NCBI GenBank assembly: GCA_035411585.1
Contig: DAONTI010000014.1
Location: forward strand, 41,698-105,697
Reading direction: 5' to 3'
Source of the DNA: MWDV01 sp002070715
GTDB taxonomy: Bacteria; Verrucomicrobiota; Verrucomicrobiia; Limisphaerales; MWDV01
Length of the DNA stretch: 64,000 nucleotides
How positions within the stretch are numbered: position 1 is the stretch's first letter; each line of letters begins with the position of its first letter. The position numbers were made by a program, and so were the translations under genes. Positions 35,385 through 45,712 of this stretch are shown here, one piece after another. The notes beneath the pieces were generated by a model, which worked only from the letters and a program-made list of their open reading frames with translations, did not search any database and had not been told where the DNA came from.

Positions 35385-36665
35385 ATGCGCAAGCGTTTCA
35401 TCAGCGGAGTAGTCGTGCTGGTCGCCGCCGGGTTGTTCGCCGTCTGGTGGTGCGGCTTCCGCCCGACGGCCCGACGGAGTGGCCCGCTTGCTCACGAGGT
35501 CTATGTCTGGCAGCGCAATTGGAATCAGTCGGTGCGGCAGGCGGTGACCCAGCGTGGCGCAAATTTTGCCAATCTGGTGGCGTTGCGGGCGGAGATTGTC
35601 TGGAAGAACTCCCAACCACAGCTCACGCGCGTGGCTGTGGATTATCCCACGTTGACCAATGCCGTTTGTCCCGTCGGGCTGGCACTGCGCATTGGTGCGT
35701 ATCCCGGTCCCTTTGCGACCAATGATCCAGTCGCCGGTTATCTATCCGGCGTCGCCGCCTCGCTCGTGGCGGACGCGGCGACCAACGGGCTGCGGTTGTC
35801 CGAACTGCAAATAGATTTTGACTGCGCCGAATCCAAACTGGACGGCTACCGTCTCTGGGTGGAAGCCATTCAGCGGCGCGTCCATCCGCTGCCCGTGACG
35901 ATCACCGCTTTGCCGAGCTGGTTGAAAACGCCGGCCTTTCGGCGGCTGGCGGCGGTTGCCCCTAATTACGTGTTGCAGGTTCATTCCGTCGAACGCCCCA
36001 AAAGTTTCGCGGCGCCGTTTACCCTTTGCGATCCGACCGCCGCCCGGCGGGCCGTGGAACGCGCTGGGCGCCTTGGCGTTCCGTTCCGGGTGGCGTTGCC
36101 CACGTATGGGTACCTGCTGGCGTTCGCCCAGTCGGGTCAATTCCTCGGGTTGTCCGCCGAAGGCCCGCGTCCGAACTGGCCCGCGGATGCGCAACTCCGG
36201 GAAGTGGGCGCGGACCCGGAAACCTTGGCTCGGTTGGTGCAGGACTGGACCAAACGGCGTCCCGCAGCCATGGGCAACGTGATCTGGTATCGGTTGCCGG
36301 TGGCGACGGACAATTTGAACTGGCGTTGGCCAACCCTCGCCGCCATTCTGGCGGGGCGTTCTCCGCACGAACAATTACAATGTAAACTGCACCGGACCGA
36401 AGACGGTCTGGTGGAAATCCATTTGGTGAATCCGGGCGAACTCGATGTTGTCCGGCGGCTGGAAGTGAAGGTTCATTGGACGGAGGCGCGATTGGTGGCA
36501 GGCGACGGCCTGCAAGGCTTTGAACTGACGGAGCCAGACGCGGTCACTGCAAGATTCCAAACCGGGTCGGCAGTCCGCCGGCTGCGGGTGGGTGATGATT
36601 GGCTGATTGGCTGGCTCCGGTTTGATCGCAAATGCGAGGTGCAAATTGAAATCACGAAACACTAA
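35385..36665 (+). CDS. DUF3142-like membrane-anchored protein
   Basis: The start at MRKRFISGVVVLVAAGLFAVWW gives a signal anchor and 426 residues. Residues about 40-320 look like a TIM-barrel: EVYVWQRNWN, ELQIDFDCAESKLDGYRLWV (acidic IDFD motif), LPVTITALPSWL, NYVLQVHSVERP, RVALPTYGYLLAF and GNVIWYRLPV. These match my memory of DUF3142, thought to be glycoside-hydrolase-like. The C-terminal about 100 residues are a beta-sandwich. It begins 158 bp after lnt and is followed 43 bp later by the LysM protein gene, so the two may be one unit. No substrate can be named. Confidence 0.62.
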   Translation: MRKRFISGVVVLVAAGLFAVWWCGFRPTARRSGPLAHEVYVWQRNWNQSVRQAVTQRGANFANLVALRAEIVWKNSQPQLTRVAVDYPTLTNAVCPVGLALRIGAYPGPFATNDPVAGYLSGVAASLVADAATNGLRLSELQIDFDCAESKLDGYRLWVEAIQRRVHPLPVTITALPSWLKTPAFRRLAAVAPNYVLQVHSVERPKSFAAPFTLCDPTAARRAVERAGRLGVPFRVALPTYGYLLAFAQSGQFLGLSAEGPRPNWPADAQLREVGADPETLARLVQDWTKRRPAAMGNVIWYRLPVATDNLNWRWPTLAAILAGRSPHEQLQCKLHRTEDGLVEIHLVNPGELDVVRRLEVKVHWTEARLVAGDGLQGFELTEPDAVTARFQTGSAVRRLRVGDDWLIGWLRFDRKCEVQIEITKH

Positions 36666-36708
36666 ACCAAGAGCTGGGCAGCGCCGTCTCGTTTTTCCCG
36701 GCTCACCA

Positions 36709-39216
36709 ATGTCTCTTTGTCCGGCGGTTGGTTTCCCGGCGACATGGACAATCCGTTTCCGGCGCCTGCTGAGTCGGGTTGGGCTGACTGGATTGACCCT
36801 GTTTTTTGCGCTGGGCGCACCCGTCCCGCTGCCCGCCTGTGGGCCGTTTTTTCCGAACTCGCTCCTGCGGAGTGGAGAAGATGGGGTGTTGATCGCGCCA
36901 CGGGTGGACTTTGAGCGTGAGCTGGAGCGGATGAAATTGGTGGACAGCCGCTTTCAAGCCGTGCCGTTGGCAGCGGAACACGGCCAGACTTATTTGGACC
37001 AATCCTCGGACGCCGAAGCGGCCGATTTGGCCGCCGCATTGCAACGACTGAAAGTGCCGGCGGATGAAGCCCAAGAAATTTGCAAGGCGCATGAGGCCGA
37101 ACGCCAGAAACTCAAGGATTACGCCGCCGCATTCGAGGCATGGGAACAATCCGGCGAATGGGTTTGGGACGGACTAGACCGGCATCGGGAAACGCCCAAG
37201 ACACCCCCGCCAGCTTTTCCCGAGCTCGTCTTCGTCAAGGGGTTGCCCGGGGAGTTCACCGACTATTTTGCGGGCGCCATGACGTGGCACAATCCAGCCG
37301 TGCAGGACAAGAGTCTGGCGCGGTCCCCGTGGGAGCAGTTGCTGTCCCGGCCGGAAAACGAACGGCGCTTCAAATCCACCTGGGCGGCTTTCATGCTGGG
37401 AAAATCATGGGCCACCAACGACCCCGCCATCGCCATTGCGTATTTCAAGCAAGTGCGCGATCTGGCCCGGCGCGGGTTTGTGGATTCGGTGGGGCTGGCC
37501 GCCGCCAGCCTGGGACTGGAAGCGCGCGTGGAATTGAAACGGGGCAACCTGCAGCGTGCCCTCTTGCTTTACCTCGAGCAGTACGCCACTGGCGATGATA
37601 CGGCCCTCAATTCGCTGAGGATCGCGGCGAATACGGCCCTGAGAGAAGCCGACGCGCCTACACTGGCCCGATTGGCCCGGGACGCCAAAACGCGGCAGGT
37701 GATCACGGCTTATCTTATTTCCCGCCGGGAGTCGAACCTCGAAACGCTGCCTGCGGTGGATGACTCGGTGAAACGCTGGTTGGTGGCGGTGGAAGCCGCG
37801 AACGTCATGGATCTGGAGTCGGCGGAGAAACTTGCCCTCGCCGCCTATCGTTACGGGGAATTGGATGAGGCGTGGCGTTGGATCAAACGCGCGCGCTCTT
37901 CGCCCGTCGCCCAGTGGATGGAGGCGAAACTCCTCTTGCACGCGGGGAAATTGGCGCCCGCCGCCGCGTTGCTGGCCCGAATCAGCGGGAGCTTTCCCCT
38001 CGAGGATTCCGCAACCAACCGATCGGCGGGTTTGGTGGGTAATCTGTTAGCGAACCTCAACGCCTCGTGGGTCGCCCAATCGCCCGCGGGCCGTCAGGTG
38101 CTCGGCGAGCTGGGGGTCTTGCAACTGGCGCGCCGTGAATACGTGCAATCTCTCGACGCCTTGCTCCGCTCCGGCTATTGGGAGGACACGGCGTATGTGG
38201 CGGAGCGCGTTCTAACGGTGACCGAATTGCAAGCCTACGTGGACCGCACCTGGCCGGACGGCGGCGGCGACCTGCCAGAAGATCCGAACGCGGACCAGGA
38301 CGAAGAAATCAGTCCGGCCCGGCTGGCGGAAAAAATTCGTTATCTTCTGGCCCGCCGATTGTTGCGGTTGAATCGTTTGGCGGAAGCGAGGGAGTATTTT
38401 CCTCCCGCGTGGCAGCCGCAACTCGATCTGCTGATGCAACTGCTCCACCAAGGTTGGGATGAAACCCAGCCCGCCGGGTCGCGGGCGCAGTCGCTTTTCG
38501 CCGCGGCAAAAATTGTGCGCACCAACGGCATGGAGTTGTACGGGACGGAGCTCGGACCGGACTGGCATATTCACGGCGGGGGTTTCGAAGTCGGGGTGAA
38601 CGTGACCGATCGAACCAATGCATCGCCCTCCATTCTTTCCGCTTCGGCTGACGAAGTGGAACGGGCCTCCGCGTCCCCGGCGGATCCGGAAAAGCGGTTT
38701 CATTACCGGTATCAAGCCGCCTCGCTTGCCTGGGAAGCCGCCAAACTGCTACCCGATAACACCGACGAAACCGCGCGGATCCTCTGCACCGCCGGTTCGT
38801 GGTTGAAGTATCGCGATCCGCAAGCGGCGGATTACTTTTACAAGGCGCTCGTCCGCCGCTGCCGCCAAACCGCCATTGGCCAGCAGGCCGACCGGATGCG
38901 CTGGTTTCCTGTGCTGGATGCGGCGGGCAACCCCAAACCCTACCAGCCGCGACAAGAGCCTCCCAAGTCGCCCACCCCGGACGAGCTTTCGCCAAGCTCC
39001 CCGCCATCGGCGGACGTGGCCGACCTGCTGAATTATCCCCTGCCCGGAAGTTTTTACCTGGTCCATCCGGGCGATGCATTGCCGGACATCGCCGCCGCCG
39101 TGCAAAAACTGGGTTATTCCCTGACCGTGCAGGAGATCATCAATGCCAATCCCGGCTTGACCTCGGACAACCTGTCCGTTGGCCAACGAATCTTCATTCC
39201 GGAGATAAAGGAGTGA
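36709..39216 (+). CDS. Large exported TPR-like protein with C-terminal LysM
   Basis: From MSLCPAVGFPATW the product has 835 residues. A signal segment (LTLFFALGAPVPLPACGPFF) may carry a Cys-anchored start, as PACGPFF resembles a known start of Verrucomicrobiota exported proteins. Most of the chain is alpha-helical, with repeated pairs rich in Ala, Leu and Glu (AAASLGLEARVELKRGNLQRA; KLALAAYRYGELDEAWRWIK), suggesting TPR-type repeats from about residue 200 to 740. The last 50 residues are a LysM domain (LVHPGDALPDIAAAVQKLG then GLTSDNLSVGQRIFIPE) for peptidoglycan or chitin-type glycan binding. A wall-bound scaffold is inferred; the function is unknown. Confidence 0.7.
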   Translation: MSLCPAVGFPATWTIRFRRLLSRVGLTGLTLFFALGAPVPLPACGPFFPNSLLRSGEDGVLIAPRVDFERELERMKLVDSRFQAVPLAAEHGQTYLDQSSDAEAADLAAALQRLKVPADEAQEICKAHEAERQKLKDYAAAFEAWEQSGEWVWDGLDRHRETPKTPPPAFPELVFVKGLPGEFTDYFAGAMTWHNPAVQDKSLARSPWEQLLSRPENERRFKSTWAAFMLGKSWATNDPAIAIAYFKQVRDLARRGFVDSVGLAAASLGLEARVELKRGNLQRALLLYLEQYATGDDTALNSLRIAANTALREADAPTLARLARDAKTRQVITAYLISRRESNLETLPAVDDSVKRWLVAVEAANVMDLESAEKLALAAYRYGELDEAWRWIKRARSSPVAQWMEAKLLLHAGKLAPAAALLARISGSFPLEDSATNRSAGLVGNLLANLNASWVAQSPAGRQVLGELGVLQLARREYVQSLDALLRSGYWEDTAYVAERVLTVTELQAYVDRTWPDGGGDLPEDPNADQDEEISPARLAEKIRYLLARRLLRLNRLAEAREYFPPAWQPQLDLLMQLLHQGWDETQPAGSRAQSLFAAAKIVRTNGMELYGTELGPDWHIHGGGFEVGVNVTDRTNASPSILSASADEVERASASPADPEKRFHYRYQAASLAWEAAKLLPDNTDETARILCTAGSWLKYRDPQAADYFYKALVRRCRQTAIGQQADRMRWFPVLDAAGNPKPYQPRQEPPKSPTPDELSPSSPPSADVADLLNYPLPGSFYLVHPGDALPDIAAAVQKLGYSLTVQEIINANPGLTSDNLSVGQRIFIPEIKE

Positions 39217-39293
39217 GTCCCAGCCCCCGGGCCGGACGACCCACGCCATCTCAGCGCCGACGGCAACTGTGAAGCGGGACCGCGGGCGACGGC

Positions 39294-41981
39294 TCAATCG
39301 TCATCGTCGTCCAGGGCTTTCACGGCCCATTCCGGGAAGGGCGTTTGCGTGCCTTTCATGGCGCGCCACAGAATGCGATTGAGCACGTCTTCCGGACATT
39401 TGTCTTCTTGATCCAAAGAAAAGCGCGCGGAGACCAAGGCATCCCGCCGCAGTATGGGGTCGGCGATCTTTTTCGGATCAGAGTTCATTTCGTCCAACGA
39501 CACTTGGTTGGGCACAGCCGTGTAGGGCGTGAAATCGGGTTCGTTCATGAAACAATCGAACATCGGCGTGGCGGTGGCATCGAGTTGGTTCATGGGCGGC
39601 AGGCCCAGAATCAATTCCATGGTGCGAATCACCCCGGGCTGATTGTATTGGGTGCTGATGGTCTGCCGCCGCTTGGTGTACGGGCTCACGACGTAACAGG
39701 TCGTGCGATAGCCGCTCACGTGATCCCAGCCGTTTTGCGGATCGTCTTCGATGGCGAAGATGCAGGTTTCCGGCCAGAACTTGCTGTGGGACACCGCCTC
39801 GACGATGAGCCCGAATCCCAGGTCATTGTCGGCCATCAAAGCGCCCGGGGTGGCGTGGCTGGCGCTGGCGCCGGCGGTGTGATCGTTGGGCAAAAAGATA
39901 ATCATGAAATGGGGAAAACCGCCGTGGACCTCGAACTCGCGCAGCTCGCGAATGAAATACTCGGCGCGCATCACATCGGGGACGCTCAAGTCCCAACCCA
40001 CCGTGTTGGTGGCGCTGTGGGGCCGGAGGGATTCGACGGCGGGCCGGCTGCGCAAGCGCACGCGCCCGGCCCGGTCCTGGAGTTCGCGGCGGTAATCCCG
40101 CCAATTCGGGCGCCCTTTCTGTTTCGGATCGCTCCAGCCCGCTTCGGACAGCATCCATTCGCCGTAGTTCCGAAACGTCTTGCCGTGCTCCAAAACGTTA
40201 TCCCAAATAAATCCCGAGGACGCCCAGGCCAGCGCGTCGGCGCCGCTGCCACTCTTGCCGCCGGGATAACTGCGGGGCGTGTCCGCGCTGATCTGGCGTT
40301 CCATGTAATCGTTGGCAATGGCGCTGTCGGTCCATTGATGGCCGTCGGCGCTTTTCACGCCGGCACAATAGGTGTTGTCCAACAGCACGAACTCCCGCGC
40401 GATCTTGTGCTGGTTGGGGGTGAATTGCTCGCCGAAGACGCACAACTCAGGATCGCCGTTGCCTTCCGGCATGTCGCCCAGGACTTGGTCGTAACTGCGA
40501 TTTTCCTTGATGATGTAGATCACGTGTTTGAACACGCTGGGTTCGCCGATCCGCTCGGGCACCGGACGGGGCGGTTGGTTCGGACGGGCGGGCAGAAAGG
40601 CCTCGGCGATGCGGGGATAACGCATGTTGCCCAAGGCGCGCTGGGTGTGCGCGACGAGCGCTTTCCGGGACGGAACGGGCACGAGTGAAAGCGTGCCGTA
40701 GAAATCGCGGGTTCGGAGTTTCGTTTTCTCATCGGGCGCAAAATCCCTGGCGGAACCGATGCCCTTCATGTTGGCCACGCACAACAAGTTGTGGCCCGCG
40801 TCGTATTGGATCGCTCCCGGGAACCAAGCCACCGGAATCAAGCCGATCGCTTTCGAGGCGTTTTTCTTGGGTTCGAAATCAATCACCACCACGGCATTTT
40901 GGGTGCCGTTGCAGACGTACAGCCGTTTGCCGCTCGGATCGAAAGCCAGCGCGTTGGGCTGCGCCCCGAACAGGTCGCCGGGATTTTGGCGCGCCCAGAT
41001 TTTTTCCACGACCCGATCGGTCGCGGTGTCAATCACGTTCAACGTGTCGCTGCCCGAATTGGCCACCACCACGTATTTTTGGTCGGGCGAAACGGCCAGC
41101 GCCGACGCGTGCAAACCCACGAGGATTTCGTCCTTCACCTGGCCCGACGCCAGATCAATCACCGTGACCGAACCTTCGCTGGCGATATAGCGCACTGGAT
41201 CCACGCGCACCGTCGTGCCTTTGCCCGCCGGAGCGGTAACGTCATTGGTTCCCGGGCGGCGCCCGCCCAGGTTGCTCACGTAGATTTTGTTTTTGACGAT
41301 CGCGAGATCGAACGGTGCCGCACCCGTGTCCCACGAACGCAATGTCTGCCCGGTGTCGGTCGCGATTTCGTGCAGGCGATTCGCCAGGCTGCCCGCCACG
41401 TAAAGCCGCCGACCATCCGCGGAAACGGCAAGCCCGGTCGGCAAGTCGCGCTTTTGTCCGGGCAAATTGGCGTTCGGCACCGCAATCAAACTGGGCTCCC
41501 CGGCGTGACGCGCGTCATCCACGGGGATCGCCCACACGTTGCCGCCGGTGTTGGACAAATAAATTTTGCGCCCATCCGGGGAGAATATCAGTCCGTTAAA
41601 ACTCATTTGCGCGGTCACCGTTTCCGAACTGGTTTCCGATTTTTTGATCGAGAGCTGGCGCTCCTGCAAAATCGCGCCGGTGGCCGGATCAATGAGTACC
41701 AGCACACGATTTTGGCCCGCGGTGGCCAGCAAATCGCCACGCGGACTCAGTGCCAGACCGACCGGCCGCATCCCCGGCAACGCCACTTGTTGGCCCGCCG
41801 GCGTGAGATACTGTCCGGTGGCGGTGCGGTACAGGTTGGGCCCGATCAAACCCACCGGGTCTTGGGCGTGCAGCGCTTCGAGGTCGCGCGTGGGCGCGTG
41901 TTGACAGGACACCAGACCCAGCAGGCACACACTCAGAGTGGTGAATACGATTACGAACCGAGTTCGGTAACTATATCTCAT
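39294..41981 (-). CDS. YncE-type propeller fused to phosphoesterase, lipoprotein
   Basis: The start at MRYSYRTRFVIVF places Cys26 in a lipobox (LLGLVSC), 895 residues. Residues about 60-480 are a seven-bladed YncE/40-residue repeat propeller (GLALSPRGDLLATAGQNRVLV, RRLYVAGSLANRLHEI, LAFDPSGKRLYVCNGTQNAV). Residues about 500-870 are a phosphoesterase/alkaline-phosphatase-superfamily domain with HVIYIIKENRSYDQVLGDM, YCAGVKSADGHQWTDSAIAND and FAIEDDPQNGWDHVSGYRT as metal-site motifs. The C-terminus is a run of five Asp. Similar two-domain proteins occur in Verrucomicrobiota and Bacteroidota. The substrate is unknown. It is divergent from the GH106 gene. Confidence 0.88.
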   Translation of the reverse strand: MRYSYRTRFVIVFTTLSVCLLGLVSCQHAPTRDLEALHAQDPVGLIGPNLYRTATGQYLTPAGQQVALPGMRPVGLALSPRGDLLATAGQNRVLVLIDPATGAILQERQLSIKKSETSSETVTAQMSFNGLIFSPDGRKIYLSNTGGNVWAIPVDDARHAGEPSLIAVPNANLPGQKRDLPTGLAVSADGRRLYVAGSLANRLHEIATDTGQTLRSWDTGAAPFDLAIVKNKIYVSNLGGRRPGTNDVTAPAGKGTTVRVDPVRYIASEGSVTVIDLASGQVKDEILVGLHASALAVSPDQKYVVVANSGSDTLNVIDTATDRVVEKIWARQNPGDLFGAQPNALAFDPSGKRLYVCNGTQNAVVVIDFEPKKNASKAIGLIPVAWFPGAIQYDAGHNLLCVANMKGIGSARDFAPDEKTKLRTRDFYGTLSLVPVPSRKALVAHTQRALGNMRYPRIAEAFLPARPNQPPRPVPERIGEPSVFKHVIYIIKENRSYDQVLGDMPEGNGDPELCVFGEQFTPNQHKIAREFVLLDNTYCAGVKSADGHQWTDSAIANDYMERQISADTPRSYPGGKSGSGADALAWASSGFIWDNVLEHGKTFRNYGEWMLSEAGWSDPKQKGRPNWRDYRRELQDRAGRVRLRSRPAVESLRPHSATNTVGWDLSVPDVMRAEYFIRELREFEVHGGFPHFMIIFLPNDHTAGASASHATPGALMADNDLGFGLIVEAVSHSKFWPETCIFAIEDDPQNGWDHVSGYRTTCYVVSPYTKRRQTISTQYNQPGVIRTMELILGLPPMNQLDATATPMFDCFMNEPDFTPYTAVPNQVSLDEMNSDPKKIADPILRRDALVSARFSLDQEDKCPEDVLNRILWRAMKGTQTPFPEWAVKALDDDDD

Positions 41982-42241
41982 CAAATTGATCTTTTCCGTT
42001 TGGTCGCCCGTCAGGGCAGTGCGCATTGCAGACTCGTTCGCGCACGAAGCTACGAAGTCAAGCCAGACGCGCAATCCTAGGCCGGGTGGCCATTGGCCGC
42101 AAGGGCGGGAGCCCGCAAAGATAAAAATTTATGCGCATTGGAATCACGACGTTGCGTGCGCAGCGTAATCACAACGTAATCGTTGTCGCCCCTTGCTCCG
42201 ATGATTTATGCTCCCAACAGAAACCGTCAGAGCACTTGTTT

Positions 42242-45200
42242 ATGAATTCTAACCGCGCCCACGCCCTGCTTTCTGTTATTTTGTTGCTCGCCTCCCAGTT
42301 GGTTGTCGCGGCAGGTGCGGCGAACTCGCTGGAGCAGGATTTTCAAAATCCACCGGTGGCGGCGCGACCGTGGACTTATTGGATGTGGATGGATGGCAAT
42401 TCGAGTCGGGAGGGCATCACGGCTGATCTCGAAGCCATGCAACGCGCCGGTCTCGGCGGCGTGATCATGATGGAAGTGGACGTGGGCATTCCGAAAGGGC
42501 CGATCAAATTCATGAGTGACGCGTGGCGACGGAATTTTAAACATGCCGTTCAAGAAGCGGAGCGGTTGGGTTTGCAAATCACCTTGAACGCCGGACCGGG
42601 TTGGACCGGCAGCGGCGGACCGTGGGTCAAACCGGAACAATCCATGCAATTCCTCGTGGCCAGTGCCGTGGAAGTGGTCGGGCCGACCAATTTCAACGCC
42701 GTGCTGCCGCAACCGCCGCCGCGTCAACCCTACTTCGGCACCGGCGGGCTGCCTGCGGAGTTGCTCAAAGTGCAGCGTGAATTTTATCGCGATGTCGCCG
42801 TGCTCGCTTTTCCCACGCCGGAAAGTGAAACGCGAATTCCCGACCTGGAGCAAAAGGCGCTTTACGTCCGCGATGCGTTTTCCTCCATGCCCGGCGTCAA
42901 ACCTTTCATTCCCATGCAAGCTGGCGAAGCGGCGCCACCCGACCCCGCTGCCATTGCGCCGGACACGATTCTGGATCTCTCGGCGCAACTGGATGCGCAC
43001 GGACAATTGAATTGGACCGTGCCGCCGGGGCGTTGGACCATTTTGCGTTTCGGACGCACCACCACCGGCGCCAACACCCGGCCCGCTCCGGCGGCCGGTT
43101 TGGGATTGGAATCCGACAAATTCGATCAAGCCGCATTGGACGCGCATTTTGATCATTTTGTCGGCGCGTTGCTGCGCGAACTCGGACCGGACAAACGCCG
43201 CGATGTCGGTTGGACTTCGCTTCACATTGACAGTTGGGAAATGGGTGCGCAGAACTGGACGGCGGCGTTCCGTGAGGAGTTTCAAAAGCGGCGCGGTTAT
43301 GATCCGTTGCGATTCCTGCCGGCATACACGGGACGCATTGTTACGAGCCGGGACATCACCGAACGTTTCCTTTGGGATGTGCGCCAGACCGCGCAGGAGC
43401 TGGTGCTGGAAAACCAAGCCGAACATCTCAAGGCGTTGGCCCATCAACACGGCTTCGGACTTTCCATCGAACCCTACGACATGAATCCCACGGCGGATTT
43501 GAATCTCGGCGCGGTGGCGGACGTGCCCATGGGCGAATTTTGGGCGAACTGTTACAACACGTGGTTCAGTTGTTTCGAGGCCGCCTCCATTGCGCACACG
43601 GGCGGTCGGAACATCGTCGCGGCGGAATCGTTCACTTCCGACGACAATGAACGGTGGCGGTTTCATCCTGGCAATCTGAAGGGATTGGGCGACTGGGCGT
43701 TTGCCGCCGGGGTGAATCGGATTGTGTTTCATCGTTACGCGCACCAGCCGTGGTTGGATCGCTGGCCCGGCATGACGATGGGACCGTATGGCGTGCATTG
43801 GGAACGCACGCAAACCTGGTGGGACATGATCGGAGACTACCATCGCTACCTCGCGCGTTGTCAGGTGTTGTTGCGGCGGGGCGAAGCGGTGGCCGACATT
43901 CTCTATCTCACGCCGGAAGGCGCGCCGCAGGTTTTTCGGCCGTCGCCATCCGCCGTGGTGGGCAATCCGCCGGACCGCCGCGAATACAACTTTGACGCCT
44001 GCTCACCGGAGATGCTGATGACGCGCGCCACCGTGAAGAACGGGCGCATCACTTTTGCCAACGGCAGCAGTTATCGTGTCCTGGCTCTGCCGCTGGTGGA
44101 CATGATGACGCCACAGTTGCTCGCGAAAATAAAAGCGCTCGTCGAGGCCGGGGCGACCATCTACGGCGTGCCACCACGCCAATCGCCCAGCCTGACGGAT
44201 TACCCGCGTTGCGATGCCGAAGTGCAAAAACTGGCGGCGGAAATTTGGGGCGCAACCCCGGTTCGCGAACGCCGTTTGGGGCAAGGGCGCGTCGTGCGCG
44301 GTGATGAGAAGGTCGTGCGCAAATCAGCCCGCGCGTTTTCTGGTGCGCCGCTGCAGACGGCAAAGTGGATCTGGTTTCAGGAAGGAAATCCCGCCTCCAG
44401 CGCGCCGGTCGCCACCCGCTATTTTCGTCGGACGGTGAACTTGCCCGATGACAAAATCAGCGCTGCGCGAATCTCTCTCACCGCCGACAACGGCTTCACG
44501 CTTTGGCTCAACGGAAACGAGTTGGGTGGCGGCAACAATTTTCATCAGGTGCACCAATACGACGTGGCCGGACTGCTGAAACCGGGCACGAATGTCATCG
44601 CGGTTCTGGCGGAGAACGGCGGTGACGCGCCCAATCCGGCGGGATTGATCGCGGCGATGCAGGTTCGGTTTGCCAATGACGCGAATCTCGAGATTGCCTC
44701 AGATGCCACCTGGCAAGCCGCAATGCGTGTGAGTCAGAATTGGCAGACGCTTCGGGATGGTCAGGGCGATTGGAGTGCCGCAATGGAGCTGGGCGGCTAC
44801 GGGATGTCGCCGTGGGAACGGCCGACGCCCGCGGAAGAGGTTCCGGAGATTTATCCCGACTACGCCGAGTTGGCCGCACTGTTACGCGCGAATGCAGTGC
44901 CGCCGGATTTTGAGTCGGACGGTCCGCTGCGTTACACGCACCGACGCGATGGCGAAACGGAAATTTATTTCGTTGCGAACCGTAATGACGAGACCCGCAC
45001 AGCTACGGCGGCATTTCGTGTTGCGGGCAAACTGCCCGAGATGTGGAATCCGTTGACCGGAGAAATCCGGCCGGTGCGTTTTTGGGAACAGCGGGAAGGA
45101 CGGACATTCCTGCCGCTGCAGTTCGGACCGTATGACTCCTGGTTCGTGCTCTTCCGCAAAGCGGGTCGTCCGGCGAGCGGAGCGGTATCGCATCGCAACT

Positions 45201-45712
45201 GGGTTGAGTTCACTCCCGTGCTGGAATTGACCGCCCCATGGAACGTGCAATTTCAACCGCAACGCGGCGCGCCGGCGCAGTTGACCTTCGACGCCTTGCT
45301 TGATTGGTCAAAGCATAGTGATTCGGGTGTACGCCATTTCAGTGGTGTGGCCACCTACCGGACCGTTTTCAAGACGGACTTGGCGGCGAAGTCACCGGGG
45401 CAGCAATGGTTTCTTGATCTGGGCCGCGTGGAAGTCATGGCGCGCGTCAAACTGAACGGTCGCGACGTGGGCACGGTTTGGAAAGCGCCCTTCCGCGTGA
45501 ACGTCACCGATGCATTGCAATCCGGCGACAATCAACTCGAGATCGAAGCGGCGAATTTATGGCCGAACCGATTGATCGGCGACGCGGCCTTGCCGCAAGA
45601 GCAACGCGCGGCGTGGACCACTTGGAATCCATTTTCTCCCGGCACGCCCTTGCTGGAATCCGGCTTGCTCGGACCAGTGCGATTACTCGTCACGTCGGAC
45701 AAATCGCCATAG
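42242..45712 (+). CDS. GH106 alpha-L-rhamnosidase
   Basis: A 1156-residue secreted enzyme starting at MNSNRAHALLSVILLLASQ with a signal peptide. The GH106-type start is clear: PWTYWMWMDGNSSREGITADL, LGGVIMMEVDVG and a TLNAGPGWTGSGGPWVKPE motif. The TIM-barrel core has WTSLHIDSWEMGAQNWT (acidic residues for calcium and catalysis), FLPAYTGRIV, FEAASIAHTGGRNIVAAESF and NRIVFHRYAHQPW. C-terminal beta-sandwich domains, one galactose-binding-like (WLNGNELGGGNNFHQ), complete the usual length. GH106 enzymes release alpha-L-rhamnose from rhamnogalacturonan or other glycans. Together with the GH78 gene at 57609 it argues for rhamnose-rich substrates. Confidence 0.9.
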   Translation: MNSNRAHALLSVILLLASQLVVAAGAANSLEQDFQNPPVAARPWTYWMWMDGNSSREGITADLEAMQRAGLGGVIMMEVDVGIPKGPIKFMSDAWRRNFKHAVQEAERLGLQITLNAGPGWTGSGGPWVKPEQSMQFLVASAVEVVGPTNFNAVLPQPPPRQPYFGTGGLPAELLKVQREFYRDVAVLAFPTPESETRIPDLEQKALYVRDAFSSMPGVKPFIPMQAGEAAPPDPAAIAPDTILDLSAQLDAHGQLNWTVPPGRWTILRFGRTTTGANTRPAPAAGLGLESDKFDQAALDAHFDHFVGALLRELGPDKRRDVGWTSLHIDSWEMGAQNWTAAFREEFQKRRGYDPLRFLPAYTGRIVTSRDITERFLWDVRQTAQELVLENQAEHLKALAHQHGFGLSIEPYDMNPTADLNLGAVADVPMGEFWANCYNTWFSCFEAASIAHTGGRNIVAAESFTSDDNERWRFHPGNLKGLGDWAFAAGVNRIVFHRYAHQPWLDRWPGMTMGPYGVHWERTQTWWDMIGDYHRYLARCQVLLRRGEAVADILYLTPEGAPQVFRPSPSAVVGNPPDRREYNFDACSPEMLMTRATVKNGRITFANGSSYRVLALPLVDMMTPQLLAKIKALVEAGATIYGVPPRQSPSLTDYPRCDAEVQKLAAEIWGATPVRERRLGQGRVVRGDEKVVRKSARAFSGAPLQTAKWIWFQEGNPASSAPVATRYFRRTVNLPDDKISAARISLTADNGFTLWLNGNELGGGNNFHQVHQYDVAGLLKPGTNVIAVLAENGGDAPNPAGLIAAMQVRFANDANLEIASDATWQAAMRVSQNWQTLRDGQGDWSAAMELGGYGMSPWERPTPAEEVPEIYPDYAELAALLRANAVPPDFESDGPLRYTHRRDGETEIYFVANRNDETRTATAAFRVAGKLPEMWNPLTGEIRPVRFWEQREGRTFLPLQFGPYDSWFVLFRKAGRPASGAVSHRNWVEFTPVLELTAPWNVQFQPQRGAPAQLTFDALLDWSKHSDSGVRHFSGVATYRTVFKTDLAAKSPGQQWFLDLGRVEVMARVKLNGRDVGTVWKAPFRVNVTDALQSGDNQLEIEAANLWPNRLIGDAALPQEQRAAWTTWNPFSPGTPLLESGLLGPVRLLVTSDKSP

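Noticed and set aside
39345..42080. Plus-strand frames opposite the YncE/phosphoesterase gene
   Set aside because: No domain pattern; the minus strand encodes a clear two-domain lipoprotein.
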